From: SLDF01 sp964537925
GTDB taxonomy: Bacteria > Bacteroidota > Bacteroidia > Chitinophagales > Saprospiraceae
Direction of reading: 5' to 3'
Length of the DNA stretch: 64,000 bases
Assembly (NCBI GenBank): GCA_964537925.1
Contig: CAZICV010000006.1
Span: forward strand, 62,001-126,000
Part shown: in pieces, positions 27,987 to 36,130 of the stretch
How positions within the stretch are numbered: position 1 is the first letter of the stretch
Layout of the letters: every line of letters begins with the position of its first letter
The notes under the pieces: model-generated
Databases searched by the model: none
Seen by the model: only the letters and a program-made list of their open reading frames with translations
Told to the model about the DNA's origin: nothing
Position numbers and translations under genes: made by a program

Positions 27987-28760
27987 CTACTGCTCATGCT
28001 TTTGCTCATCCCCGGACGGACCGTTTACACGTCCGGGCAAGCGATAGACCAATCCCGCAGAGAATGCCAGGCCGCGTCCGTTGAATACAGGCGGCGAATA
28101 GCGCAGCGGGCCGCCGACGGCGGCGGGATCAAAGTTGATCATCCACCTGCACTCCACGCGTATATCCAGCCTATGCGAGATCCGCCAATGACTGCGGGCC
28201 CCTATTTCCGCGATCAGGCTGGCCCTGCGGGCGCTGTGCACTGTGTCCAGTATATACCATCTTGGCGGTACGGACCTATTCAGCGGATAGGTATACACTC
28301 CAAGGCTATCGTACCGTTCACTGGTATAAAGGCCGGCGCCTGCCCCGGCGAAAAGACCCAGGTCGAATCCTCCTTTGGACAGCACTTGCCTGGTCGTCGT
28401 CAGGACGAGACCTACCTGTTCCCTGGTCACCAGGCCCCGTACGATCTCGTGCGAAAATCCCGTCTCGGCGGGCAGGAAGATATGCGAGGAGAGATGATGC
28501 TCGTATCGGGCATAGAAAAGCGATGCTTCCAGGGAAAGAAGTTTGTCGGACAGGATACCCGCTGAAATCCGCAGCGGATGCCGGATAACTGTTTTGGATC
28601 CGGGTAATTCCGTCACCCTTACACGGTAAAAATCAGTCGTCCCGTACAGGTTGACGCCGGTCTGCACGGCGATATAGAACCGATCCCTGTCCTGGGCCGA
28701 AAGAAAACCCGGTAAAAGCAGACAGCACAGGACCGGCAGACACCAAAAACACCTCTTCAT
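27987..28760 (-). CDS. Probable outer-membrane beta-barrel protein
   Basis: 257 residues. The N-terminal signal peptide is clear (FWCLPVLCCLLLPGFLSAQ). The mature sequence shows beta-barrel-like strands such as FYIAVQTGVNLYG, LRISAGILSDKLLSLEASLFYARYEHHL, FDLGLFAGAGAGLYTS, and ASLIAEIGARSHWRISHRLDIRVECRWM. It ends FSAGLVYRLPGRVNGPSGDEQKHEQ, so the last predicted strand is followed by a ~16-residue polar tail, unusual for a simple barrel. No specific family is recognised. It is separated by ~250 nt from the NERD gene on the same strand. Confidence 0.55.
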   Translation of the reverse strand: MKRCFWCLPVLCCLLLPGFLSAQDRDRFYIAVQTGVNLYGTTDFYRVRVTELPGSKTVIRHPLRISAGILSDKLLSLEASLFYARYEHHLSSHIFLPAETGFSHEIVRGLVTREQVGLVLTTTRQVLSKGGFDLGLFAGAGAGLYTSERYDSLGVYTYPLNRSVPPRWYILDTVHSARRASLIAEIGARSHWRISHRLDIRVECRWMINFDPAAVGGPLRYSPPVFNGRGLAFSAGLVYRLPGRVNGPSGDEQKHEQ

Positions 28761-29014
28761 ACGCTGGAAAATATCTTCATGCAGAGCCCATTCCGGGCTG
28801 GAGGCGGCAAAGATGGTTATTTCCTTCGATTCGGTTTCAGGCGGTATGGGAACCCTGCAACTTGCAGGTGTCGCGAAAAACCCGTATCTTTTAAAGATAG
28901 GCCTGTCTCAACTTTGATGAAAAAGCGTGGCCTTGAGAGCATGAGCGGCAGAGTACCGATAGAAACTCAGCACAAGAGAAGAGTATCAAAGGAGAGTAGT
29001 AGCGTATAGTTGCC

Positions 29015-30100
29015 CTACAGCTGGCGGTTATTTAAGTCCAATAAATAATTGGCTATCCTTTGTGTTTCGACTTCTGAGAATACAGGGCTGAAATAATCGA
29101 GATAAGAGATCAATTCACTGAGGGTCAAAACCTTGACGTACTGCCACTCTTCTCTGGGCCTTTTATTCATAAATACGACAATGTTCTTTATCGGAATTTT
29201 CCTGTTTCCCCAGTGATGTCTGTCAACGTGTAAATAATAATGGGCCGTCTCGTTGTTCAGCAATCTGAACAATGCCAAACCCGCTCTTCTGATCTGCCTG
29301 ACAGGTGAATACAAACTCCAATCTGCCATCGATATTTCACTCCAGTTTTTTGTCTCAATGATGAAAACTCCTGAAGGACCAACAAGTATATGGTCGATCT
29401 GGACTGATCTGATATAGTCATTCTCCTGCCTGTTGTAAACAGGCTTCGCAAAAGAAACTCTAAAGTCATTTATCAGGTGATACTCGTCCGGCAGGAGCTC
29501 CAGCGTCCTGACCACCTTTTCTTCTCCCAGTGCACCATAAATGAAAGGTTTCAATTCATCTATGATGGATTTCTTTCGATCAAGTTCGGAGAGAGATGAC
29601 TGACAACTCTGTCTTACCGCATCATCAAATTGGGAGATTATATATTCATACCTCTTCTCTTTGACTTGACGAAGGGCAAGCTGTTTATTTAAGGATCTCC
29701 GAGCCCTGAAGCTCATACTCTGCTCACTGTATTTGATCTTTACCAGGTAGTAAAATCGTTCAAAGTGTACGATAAATCGCCGAAAGTAATTCGTCGCGGC
29801 AGAAGGTTGCAAAGCGCTTAGTCGTTGCCTCAAAGTATTGACACGATCATTCAGCTCGGTTTCCGACCGGGACTTATGTTCTTCTATTGATCTTGCCAGT
29901 TCCTGAGTCTCAGAATAGAGCAGATTTCCTTCTTCCTCAATTGAATCTTCATGATGAGATATGATCTGTTGCCGACGGACCGGATAGGAATTCTGAAAAT
30001 CAATCACATCCCTCAGCGATCTGAAGTCATGAATATCATTTCTTTCTAAATGCGACTTTAAGCTCGTCAGCGAACCAATGGGATTATAGATATTACACAT
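29015..30100 (-). CDS. NERD (nuclease-related) domain protein
   Basis: 361 residues. A long N-terminal helical part (~10-185), rich in Glu, Arg and Lys and probably partly coiled coil, precedes a NERD domain at ~187-300: GALGEEKVVRTLELL, then QIDHILVGPSGVFIIETKNW, where Asp236, Glu249 and Lys251 correspond to the D-ExK nuclease core. NERD proteins are predicted DNA-processing nucleases, often with helicase or defence partners. None is adjacent here; the neighbours are a barrel protein and an S41 protease. The DNA is more AT-rich than the housekeeping regions (a 60-nt line at 29641 counts 23 G+C), suggesting transfer. Confidence 0.82.
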   Translation of the reverse strand: MCNIYNPIGSLTSLKSHLERNDIHDFRSLRDVIDFQNSYPVRRQQIISHHEDSIEEEGNLLYSETQELARSIEEHKSRSETELNDRVNTLRQRLSALQPSAATNYFRRFIVHFERFYYLVKIKYSEQSMSFRARRSLNKQLALRQVKEKRYEYIISQFDDAVRQSCQSSLSELDRKKSIIDELKPFIYGALGEEKVVRTLELLPDEYHLINDFRVSFAKPVYNRQENDYIRSVQIDHILVGPSGVFIIETKNWSEISMADWSLYSPVRQIRRAGLALFRLLNNETAHYYLHVDRHHWGNRKIPIKNIVVFMNKRPREEWQYVKVLTLSELISYLDYFSPVFSEVETQRIANYLLDLNNRQL

Positions 30101-30172
30101 TCTACAGGAAGCTAGATAGTGACTATGTTGCGGGTGTCGGACGGGAGCATCTCACCTGCTGCAAACCCTCTG

Positions 30173-31186
30173 TTACTTTTTCATCAGCCATCTGATCGCC
30201 GCTTTGACCTTTTCGTCATCCGGCAGATCGTCAAAGTTGTCTCCCCGATAAACGATCACGTCGGGATCTACCGCCGTCTTGTATATATTCCTGTCCCTAT
30301 CGGCTACGTAGCTGGTCGCAAAATTCAAAACCAGGTTTGGAGCAAATTGAAAATAACCATTGGAGGTCGTGTACCCATCCGCTGTCGGCTCACCGATAAA
30401 AACCGTGTTTGGTCTTCCCTTAAAGGCAATCGCCACCATACTGCCGGAGCTTTTGGTGACCGGTCCGATAAGCACGACAACCGGCGCCGTTGTCAGCTCA
30501 TTTGCCTGTTTGACTTCCACATCCGTAGCCCGGTAGCCGCCAATTACAAAGTTTCCGTCTTCCATCTCCCAGGTTCTGACGACGTTGTCATCTATATCCG
30601 TTTCATACCCTACGACCCGGTCGCCCAAAAACAGGCTGAGCCCGGAGAGCATCGGGTATATATTCCCGCCACCATTCAGGCGCAGGTCAATTATAAACCC
30701 TCTTTTACTTCTACCCGATAGTTTTACGATACTGTCGGCAAGTGACTGCGCAAAACCGTTTATCTGTACCTGGTCAAATGCCTGGATGGAGGGAACCCGG
30801 ATATAGCCGATTTCATCCCCGATGATTTCAGTATGGATCTTGTTCGTCCCGGCAATCGATCTGTCGTTCAAAGGCTTTAACCATACCAGTACCGAGTCCT
30901 CGAAACCTGCATAATGACCATAGTATTCGTTGTCGAGGAATATCTGCGAGTGAACGTCATTCAAACTTCTTAATACAGCCACAAAGCGGTTCATTGTATC
31001 CTTAAGTGATCCTGCCGTGGCTATTTGCTCACGGAATGTCTTGTCCACCTGGTCCCACTCTACTGTGTTTCTCAGGATTGAATTTGACCTGATAAATACA
31101 TAAAGACTGTCTGCCGGGACAGGAAACTGTCCAAAAGAAACAGCATGTGCACTCAGCAGGAATATAACCGCTATCAACTTTTTCAT
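30173..31186 (-). CDS. S41 family (C-terminal processing type) serine peptidase, secreted
   Basis: 337 residues with a signal peptide (LIAVIFLLSAHAVSFGQ). A helical N-terminal part leads to an S41 core: IGYIRVPSIQAFD, FIIDLRLNGGGNIYPML (~180-200), and TKSSGSMVAIAFKG with the probable nucleophile Ser in SSGSM, then FIGEPTADGYTT. No PDZ domain is obvious between the N-terminus and the core, which makes it a short, retinol-binding/tricorn-like version rather than a CtpA. Predicted periplasmic or surface protease. Nearest genes on the same strand are unrelated secreted proteins 30 nt further upstream, so it may be last in an operon with them. Confidence 0.82.
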   Translation of the reverse strand: MKKLIAVIFLLSAHAVSFGQFPVPADSLYVFIRSNSILRNTVEWDQVDKTFREQIATAGSLKDTMNRFVAVLRSLNDVHSQIFLDNEYYGHYAGFEDSVLVWLKPLNDRSIAGTNKIHTEIIGDEIGYIRVPSIQAFDQVQINGFAQSLADSIVKLSGRSKRGFIIDLRLNGGGNIYPMLSGLSLFLGDRVVGYETDIDDNVVRTWEMEDGNFVIGGYRATDVEVKQANELTTAPVVVLIGPVTKSSGSMVAIAFKGRPNTVFIGEPTADGYTTSNGYFQFAPNLVLNFATSYVADRDRNIYKTAVDPDVIVYRGDNFDDLPDDEKVKAAIRWLMKK

Positions 31187-31216
31187 ATATGTCCGTTTTT
31201 TTTCGACATCATGGCA

Positions 31217-32278
31217 TCACAGGCTATCCCAGAAGCCCCAGAACAATTTAAATCCATACTGCTTCTCGTACATCCTCTTCCGCCGGTCTACCTCTATGGG
31301 AGCGATATGGTACCTGGCACGCAATGAGTTCACTTGCTCGTCCGGGCACTTGATCTTATCGATCGTGCTGCTCAGCAGTCTATTGCCAATCCTGAACACA
31401 CCGTTTTCCTTGATCAGCTTCGGGCAATTGTCGAATATCGGGTTGTAACTTTTGACCTCACACTCGCACTGCCTGTCATAGAGGAGTCCAAACTCCCGGG
31501 GATGCAGGTTGCCCCGGGCAATTTCCTGCAGCATGATCTCCTTCAGTTCCGAGAATGAACACCGGCGGTGATGCAGCGGAAGCAGGATCAGGTGATTGGA
31601 CAACAACTCATCCTCCGTAGTGTAATGAGCGGATAGCTCCGGGATCGGCCCGACACGCTCCGCCAGGTCCGGTTCGCTTCTTCCGGCTTCTGCAAAGATC
31701 GTCGCGCAGTTGATACCGACTACGCGGTTGCCCGGGAATCCCAGCCGCCTGATCCTCGATTTCAGATCGATCATGAAACGAAGGGAATAGACCTCGTAGC
31801 CATCCCTGTTCTTCCTGATCTGCTCCTCGATCCCGAAATCGTACAGCCAGCTCAGGTAGCCGAGATCGAGGGAGGACAGGTATTGCCGCCTTACAGCCGC
31901 ATATTCCGCTGTCCGCTCGTAGGCTTCCAGTTCCGGGATGATGCCGGACTCCCTGAACAACGGGATATACCCCAGGTGACTACTTTTCAGCCCGAACCTC
32001 AGCCCCTTGTATATGTACGGCCTGAAGTCCCTCCGGCTATAGTATGCGATCTGCGCGGCATTCACCAGGTCGTGCACATAGTTGAAACTGAAGCCCTCAA
32101 ATGCCTTGTCGTAATAGTAAAGGCAGCTATCTGCGTTTTCACCCAGGTAAAATGCGATCTCCGCCCTGCAGATGAGGCTATGGTACTGCCGATAATCCTC
32201 TGTATCACCAGGTCGGTCCTGCGCTTTTGTTGCGAACAAACCTGCCATAAAAAACACAGGTATCCAGGCTGTCTTCAT
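31217..32278 (-). CDS. Hypothetical secreted protein
   Basis: 353 residues from the ATG at 32278, which begins a signal peptide (WIPVFFMAGLFATKAQ); an ATG five codons upstream is possible. The N-terminal third (~20-130) has a helical, TPR-like look (AEIAFYLGENADSCLYYYDKAFEGF, then a second helix pair). The remaining part has conserved-looking blocks ELKEIMLQEIARGNLHPREFGLLYDRQ and NCPKLIKENGVFRIGNRL but no family I can name. It has no T9SS sorting domain. It is upstream of the S41 protease by 30 nt. Confidence 0.6.
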   Translation of the reverse strand: MKTAWIPVFFMAGLFATKAQDRPGDTEDYRQYHSLICRAEIAFYLGENADSCLYYYDKAFEGFSFNYVHDLVNAAQIAYYSRRDFRPYIYKGLRFGLKSSHLGYIPLFRESGIIPELEAYERTAEYAAVRRQYLSSLDLGYLSWLYDFGIEEQIRKNRDGYEVYSLRFMIDLKSRIRRLGFPGNRVVGINCATIFAEAGRSEPDLAERVGPIPELSAHYTTEDELLSNHLILLPLHHRRCSFSELKEIMLQEIARGNLHPREFGLLYDRQCECEVKSYNPIFDNCPKLIKENGVFRIGNRLLSSTIDKIKCPDEQVNSLRARYHIAPIEVDRRKRMYEKQYGFKLFWGFWDSL

Positions 32279-32395
32279 ATGCGATCGATTCATCCCGTAA
32301 GCTACGCAAAGGCTGTCATGATCAGAAACAGGATGACAACTATACATTGCCAACCCAACCGTTTCCAAGGCACTGGTCTGAAATACTGCGCAGTA

Positions 32396-32431
32396 CAAAA
32401 GAAAAGGGCTGCCTCAGCACTGAGACAGCCC
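32396..32431 (-). terminator. Rho-independent terminator after the 119-residue protein gene
   Basis: Hairpin with arms at 32406-32416 and 32421-32431 (GGGCTG/CAGCCC, one mismatch, then CTCA/TGAG). On the minus strand it runs into TTTTCTTTTG. It lies 27 nt past the stop at 32458. Confidence 0.65.
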
Positions 32432-32457
32432 ACTATATCGCTCACGATCGGCCGTAT

Positions 32458-32817
32458 TCATTCTTCCTTCCTGGCCGGTTGCTTTTGCTGTTCCTGTCGC
32501 CTCATTATTTCCTCATAGTTTTCAAGCTGCTTACCCAGTTCATCCAAGGGAATCTCGTGATTGGGCGGTGAGCCTATCGCGTCATTGATATCCAGGACCT
32601 TCAGTCCTGCGCCATGACAGATGATCTGTATATCCGTTCCCAGCAGTACATCATCCGCCGGGTTGGGAGTGTCGTTATCCTCCCAGAAACCGACCGTCAT
32701 TATCACGCAATTAGCCCCGGAGAGTGTCACAGAAGCAGTGGTCCACACCGGGTATATCCTGGCAGAAGAGACGTTTGATATAAAGCCCAGGCACAATAAA
32801 ATACAGAGCGTTTTCAT
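32458..32817 (-). CDS. Small secreted protein, DDVLLGT family, without sorting domain
   Basis: 119 residues with a signal peptide (LCILLCLGFISNVSSA). The mature N-terminal ~45 residues contain IYPVW..ASVTLSGANCVIMTVGFWEDND.PNPADDVLLGTD, which is clearly related to the next gene upstream (LYPKVH..HNVEGTNCKIIIYGIYSDNGTAQNLSDDVLLGT). The C-terminal half is charged (QLENYEEIMRRQEQQKQPARKEE) and has no export sorting domain. No known family is recognised. The two related genes are 11 nt apart, consistent with a tandem duplication, and probably share the promoter at 33400-33431. Confidence 0.65.
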   Translation of the reverse strand: MKTLCILLCLGFISNVSSARIYPVWTTASVTLSGANCVIMTVGFWEDNDTPNPADDVLLGTDIQIICHGAGLKVLDINDAIGSPPNHEIPLDELGKQLENYEEIMRRQEQQKQPARKEE

Positions 32818-32828
32818 GTCTTCCCGGT

Positions 32829-33353
32829 TTATAGTTTTACGAATTTATATGTGGCGGTGTTCTGGTTTCCGTCGGATATGACCAGCAGATACATGCCCTT
32901 TGCCAGATCGGTTACATTCAGTTGCAGGACATCGTCCTGTCGACGTCCACCTACCGGTACCAATTGGCCATCCATATTGAGGACATGGGCCTGCAGGTCA
33001 CCCGTTGCCTGGGCAGAACGCAACCTTACGTTTAGCACACTCTGTACAGGATTTGGATACAATTCCGCATCTATTGTTTGTGCTGCCTCCCCGACATGGC
33101 GTATTGTTTCTGCATGAGGCATTTCCTTTCCACCCAAACCCAAGCAACCACCCACCGCAGCGGCAAATGTTCCGAGAAGGACATCATCCGAGAGGTTCTG
33201 TGCAGTACCGTTATCGGAATAGATTCCATAGATGATGATCTTGCAGTTGGTTCCTTCTACATTATGTACAGAATGGACCTTGGGATAGAGAGCAGCACTC
33301 AGACTTGTCGCTGCGAATAACAGACCCAGAACAGAGGCGGTTATTTTGCTCAT
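32829..33353 (-). CDS. Small secreted protein, DDVLLGT family, with T9SS-like sorting domain
   Basis: 174 residues. Signal peptide (ITASVLGLLFAATSLSA) followed by the ~45-residue unit shared with the 119-residue protein. After a short linker, residues ~98-174 form a T9SS type A sorting domain (AELYPNPVQSVLNVRL ... LAKGMYLLVISDGNQ ... YKFVKL). The shared unit has a conserved Cys in GTNCKI / GANCVI and a DNG/DND turn, suggesting a small folded beta-domain. One member is sorted to the surface and the other is not, so the pair might act as a surface anchor with a soluble partner; this is speculation. Confidence 0.68.
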   Translation of the reverse strand: MSKITASVLGLLFAATSLSAALYPKVHSVHNVEGTNCKIIIYGIYSDNGTAQNLSDDVLLGTFAAAVGGCLGLGGKEMPHAETIRHVGEAAQTIDAELYPNPVQSVLNVRLRSAQATGDLQAHVLNMDGQLVPVGGRRQDDVLQLNVTDLAKGMYLLVISDGNQNTATYKFVKL

Positions 33354-33399
33354 GGAAATTGGCTTAAGATTGTTCGATTAAACAATGCCACATCGGCGA

Positions 33400-33431
33400 C
33401 AAATCTAATTAATGCCATATTTGCCTGCAAG
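33400..33431 (-). promoter_or_regulatory. Promoter for the DDVLLGT gene pair
   Basis: Minus-strand TAGATTTG (33400-33407) matches TAnnTTTG, and TTG at 33428-33430 lies 20 nt upstream as a -33 element, the expected Bacteroidota spacing. It is 47 nt upstream of the ATG at 33353. Confidence 0.55.
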
Positions 33432-33544
33432 CGTATAAATACGCAACCATATGCGTAAATATACGCAATTTCTTACGTGAAAATCAATATTTTCATTTAC
33501 GAGGGAACCAAGGTGCCTCAAGCCTCCTGTCGATTGCCGGGCCT

Positions 33545-34582
33545 TTATTTTTTGAGTTTATGCTCAAAATAGTGGATCAACCTGTGATGCAAAGGGCTGA
33601 TTATCATCACCAGGATAGCCGAGAATATGGACGAGACCAGTATATCGGACAGATGCAGCAGGTGAGAAATCCAGTGCAGGATATAATGCTCTGCGGTATT
33701 GTAGACCAGGATCAGCAGGACAAAAATGAAGCTATTTACGATCGTTCTCTTCACGATCACACCGGTATCAAACGAGTCAAAGAAAAATATACTCATCGTA
33801 AAAGCGCCCAGTAAAGCAATGACCGAGATGATGGACAATACATCGCCTACAGCCTGTGTCTCACTGTCTTCGAGCGGAAGCACTACACTGATCAGGTATA
33901 CGACAAAATAGATGATCATCCCCCACAGTATCCAGAGTATCTTATTCTTCTCCGAATGATCACTTTGCTTCAGGTTCGTGTACATGAACACTATGCCTGC
34001 CAGCAGAACAGCCAGAAACAGCATATCATAGGCATATCGAAATGGCACTAACAAGCTTATGATGCACAAGACCGGCACAATTATCCAGACCCTGGGACTC
34101 AGCATGGCCTTGACGACCCGCTGAAATACCCTGGTTTTGAATGTTTTTTCAACATCGGAAAAGGTGATCGACCTGGGGAAATGCTGCAGGGTCTTCATCA
34201 GCAGTACCGTCGTGAAAGAGATCCGAACGAGTTCGATAAGCCTGAAAACCGTGGGATGAAAAACGTCTGAAAGCACCTGGATGGGAGGTATAATGCCCAC
34301 AAACAACAGGAACAGGGAAAACATCAGGTTGGCGTAGCTTGCTTTCGCCTTCCAGAGTATGACAACTACAAAAACCGGCTGAAAGGCATAATAAGCCATG
34401 TTAAACAGATAAGAGAGCCGATGCAGAAAGTCTCCACTCCTATCTGCGGACAAAAAGATTCTTTCAAACGTGATGGCCCATAACACGACCACTATCACGG
34501 CGAACGTGAAGTCGACAGCTTTGAAAATCCTTAGTTTGTCTCTGTATGCCGGTATGGCCGGTATTGATTCGGGGCTTGACAT
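33545..34582 (-). CDS. Orphan 7TM membrane protein resembling a sensor kinase input domain
   Basis: 345 residues. About eight hydrophobic segments run from ~25 to ~330. The C-terminal part, FDTGVIVKRTIVNSFIFVLLILVYNTAEHYILHW followed by FSAILVMIISPLHHRLIHYFEHKLKK, resembles the membrane module that precedes GAF/histidine kinase domains in ComP-like sensors (consensus like DIDxxIxRTLVYxxLT ... PLxxRIQxxVDRxF). Here the protein stops exactly where the kinase linker would begin. No kinase gene follows; the next gene downstream is the secreted DDVLLGT protein. It could be a truncated sensor, a receptor acting through a separate partner, or unrelated. A -7 box (34628-34635) lies upstream. Confidence 0.6.
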   Translation of the reverse strand: MSSPESIPAIPAYRDKLRIFKAVDFTFAVIVVVLWAITFERIFLSADRSGDFLHRLSYLFNMAYYAFQPVFVVVILWKAKASYANLMFSLFLLFVGIIPPIQVLSDVFHPTVFRLIELVRISFTTVLLMKTLQHFPRSITFSDVEKTFKTRVFQRVVKAMLSPRVWIIVPVLCIISLLVPFRYAYDMLFLAVLLAGIVFMYTNLKQSDHSEKNKILWILWGMIIYFVVYLISVVLPLEDSETQAVGDVLSIISVIALLGAFTMSIFFFDSFDTGVIVKRTIVNSFIFVLLILVYNTAEHYILHWISHLLHLSDILVSSIFSAILVMIISPLHHRLIHYFEHKLKK

Positions 34583-34627
34583 AGTGGTTGCATTTTAAGG
34601 CGCTACCGTTCTTATGAAGGCACAGTC

Positions 34628-34635
34628 CAAATCTA
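34628..34635 (-). promoter_or_regulatory. -7 box for the 7TM protein gene
   Basis: Minus-strand TAGATTTG fits TAnnTTTG, 46 nt upstream of the ATG at 34582. No -33 element at the expected distance. Confidence 0.4.
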
Positions 34636-34714
34636 ACAATAAGTTTTACATGAAGAAGCGCTTCACAGACCAACCCGGGAAGCCGTTGCAAGCAGTTCGG
34701 GCAATTATCCGCTT

Positions 34715-34940
34715 TTACTCAATGTGCTCGTTTGTTCGTCCCAGTACTTCAAGTACATCATTGGCCATTACTATATGCTTTCACTGCTTGGTAAAGCGAG
34801 GTATATGGTCGTATCTGCTTCATGCTCCGCCAAATACTGATCTGTAAAATTGAATGCTTCTTCTGACTTGCCGTTGAAGTTGATATGCGGATTGATAGTT
34901 GCTGTGATGTTGATTTCTAATGAATCCAATGCTTCACATA
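34715..34940 (-). pseudogene. Decayed VOC/PhnB-like glyoxalase fragment
   Basis: Minus-strand translation from ~34940 gives NITATINPHINFNGKSEEAF, the conserved opening of PhnB-like VOC proteins (xxINPYLNFNGxxEEAFNFYKxVF). It continues without an ATG, loses the middle part, reaches IYLALPSSESI and a stop, and then in another frame reads MANDVLEVLGRTNEHIE before a second stop, matching the family's later 'LMAxDVLExxG' block. A deletion plus at least one frameshift has therefore inactivated it. It lies at the left edge of the AT-rich accessory region. Confidence 0.6.
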
Positions 34941-34991
34941 CGCTTAGTCTTAGTCAAAAGTATTCAATAGTGGGACTTTTCAATGTAGTGT

Positions 34992-35086
34992 CTGTTTGCA
35001 ACAACAAACAGCACTCCGCGGCTTTGCAACGTTGCGGACTTCGTAACGAAGTTGTTTCCAACTACGAAAAACTTCTTGCGAAAGTT
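34992..35086. repeat. Row of five small palindromes/hairpins
   Basis: Within 95 bp five inverted repeats follow one another: CTGTTTG/CAAACAG (34992-35011), GCAACGTTGC (35026-35035), ACTTCG/CGAAGT (35038-35052), AGTTG/CAACT (35050-35063), AACTT/AAGTT (35070-35086). GTTAGAC at 35084-35090 fits an attC right core (GTTRRRY), but no partner was found. It could be a structured RNA or recombination site; it is unidentified. Confidence 0.5.
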
Positions 35087-35143
35087 AGACGTGAATTTAT
35101 CGCATAATTCACTATCTCACAAAGCCGATGTTATTAGCTTTTT

Positions 35144-35626
35144 TTACAAAGCATGATTTTTAGAAGTATATATTCTGTCTATAGCTAAAAAAGAAAATAC
35201 AAGTCCTATCAGTAAGATAAAAGATCGAACCCAATTCATCGAACTCCATTCCGATGATAATCTTTTTAATGTTTCTACATCAGGAATCGGGTCAGAAAAC
35301 ATTATATCAGTCCTCGGATGGAAATAAGTAAAGGCTAGTATATCTCCGGTTATATAGCACATCAAAGCAACCCCAAGAAGTAGTCGCACTCTTTTACTAT
35401 TTCTCCAAAATATAATCAAAGAGAGCAGTGTTAAAAACTGGGATGCCGGTGAGAAAATTTTAAAAAAATCGCCAGGGTTAGTAAACTTAAAATACTCTTT
35501 TCCTGCGATTATAGAATCAGGAATATTACTATCGGTCGCAACAGCGATGACTATCGAATTAAAAATATTTGCGAATAAAACCCCACTCGCAACAGCGACT
35601 GAAATAAATAGGATTATTTTTTTCAT
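35144..35626 (-). CDS. DUF1772-like four-span membrane protein
   Basis: 160 residues with four hydrophobic segments at about 3-27, 60-75, 80-97 and 133-152. The pattern FKFTNPGDFFKIFSPASQFLTLLSLI, then GDILAFTYFHPRTDIMF, and SEWSSMNWVRSFILLIGLVFSFLAI resembles bacterial DUF1772/anthrone-oxygenase-like membrane proteins. Function unknown. The DNA is AT-rich compared with flanking housekeeping genes (a line at 35401 counts 21 G+C of 60), supporting acquisition with the accessory region. It stands alone between the hairpin row and the left direct repeat. Confidence 0.55.
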   Translation of the reverse strand: MKKIILFISVAVASGVLFANIFNSIVIAVATDSNIPDSIIAGKEYFKFTNPGDFFKIFSPASQFLTLLSLIIFWRNSKRVRLLLGVALMCYITGDILAFTYFHPRTDIMFSDPIPDVETLKRLSSEWSSMNWVRSFILLIGLVFSFLAIDRIYTSKNHAL

Positions 35627-35666
35627 ATTTAGTCAATATATTTTATTCAACACGTGATAAGCCTCT

Positions 35667-36026
35667 CTTATATGCGCAGCTTTTTCACACATAGAGCTGC
35701 ATGTAAGAGTTTGTCTTGTAGACACTTAACGAGGTGAATATACTATTTTCCTGTTACGTGTTCTGTGTAAATCTTCTTAGATTCATCGCAGCAGTTAATG
35801 GCCAATACGGAAACAGTTGATTCGTCTGATTCTACTTTCCGAAGCGTAAAACACCGTGATTACTTTGTCCTCCGATACAACTGGCAAAATTAATGCAGCA
35901 CCTCACTTCTGCCTCCTGCACCACTCCAGTATCTGCGGATAGAGCTCCGCGAACGTCTTGCCGGGATATTCATCGCGGAGCCGAAACAACGGCGTATTGA
36001 AGGTTTCAAACCATAGAAAGCCCCTG
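35667..36026. repeat. Left copy of a ~360-bp imperfect direct repeat
   Basis: Nearly base-for-base alignable with 38076-38432; both begin at CTTATATGCGCAG and end at AAAGCCCCTG. Differences are substitutions and short indels. In the left copy the right part (35903-36026) encodes only the last ~40 codons of a gene; in the right copy the same part is the 3' end of the intact gene at 38309-39727. The two copies bracket the HEPN/DUF262 gene pair. Confidence 0.85.
35903..36026 (-). pseudogene. C-terminal remnant of a paralogue of the 38309-39727 gene
   Basis: Minus-strand frame ending in TGA at 35903 reads GFLWFETFNTPLFRLRDEYP then GKTFAELYPQILEWCRRQK; the intact gene ends GFVRFEAFNTALFRLRDEHP then GKTVAELYPEILEWCRGQK. 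The frame is intact over ~40 codons, then homology ends abruptly at 36026-36029. The missing ~430 codons are replaced by ~240 bp of noncoding sequence and the HEPN gene. Confidence 0.8.
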
Positions 36027-36124
36027 GACTAGATTATATACCCCGCCTGTTGCAGGTGGTAATGTCCCGAAGTTGTTGTATGTGCAGTACTCCACGTCTT
36101 ATTCTTTGTAATCAGCCCCTGGAC
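36019..36124. repeat. 11-bp direct repeats flanking a 84-bp segment
   Basis: AGCCCCTGGAC occurs at 36019-36029 and 36114-36124. The first copy is exactly where homology between the paralogue remnant and the intact gene stops. It could mark a small insertion with target duplication or a deletion by slippage. Confidence 0.5.
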
Positions 36125-36130
36125 ATGGCG

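Noticed and set aside
27661..28009. Two overlapping short minus-strand open frames of 61-74 codons
   Set aside because: No signal peptide, motif or promoter; compatible with chance in a noncoding gap.
34992..35086. CRISPR array
   Set aside because: The hairpins differ in sequence and there are no repeated units with spacers or cas genes.
35084..35090. GTTAGAC as an integron attC right core
   Set aside because: It fits GTTRRRY, but no complementary left core or integrase is seen, so an attC is not called.
34850..35107. 85-codon plus-strand frame over the hairpin row
   Set aside because: It runs through palindromes and antisense to the VOC fragment; its codons are explained by these.
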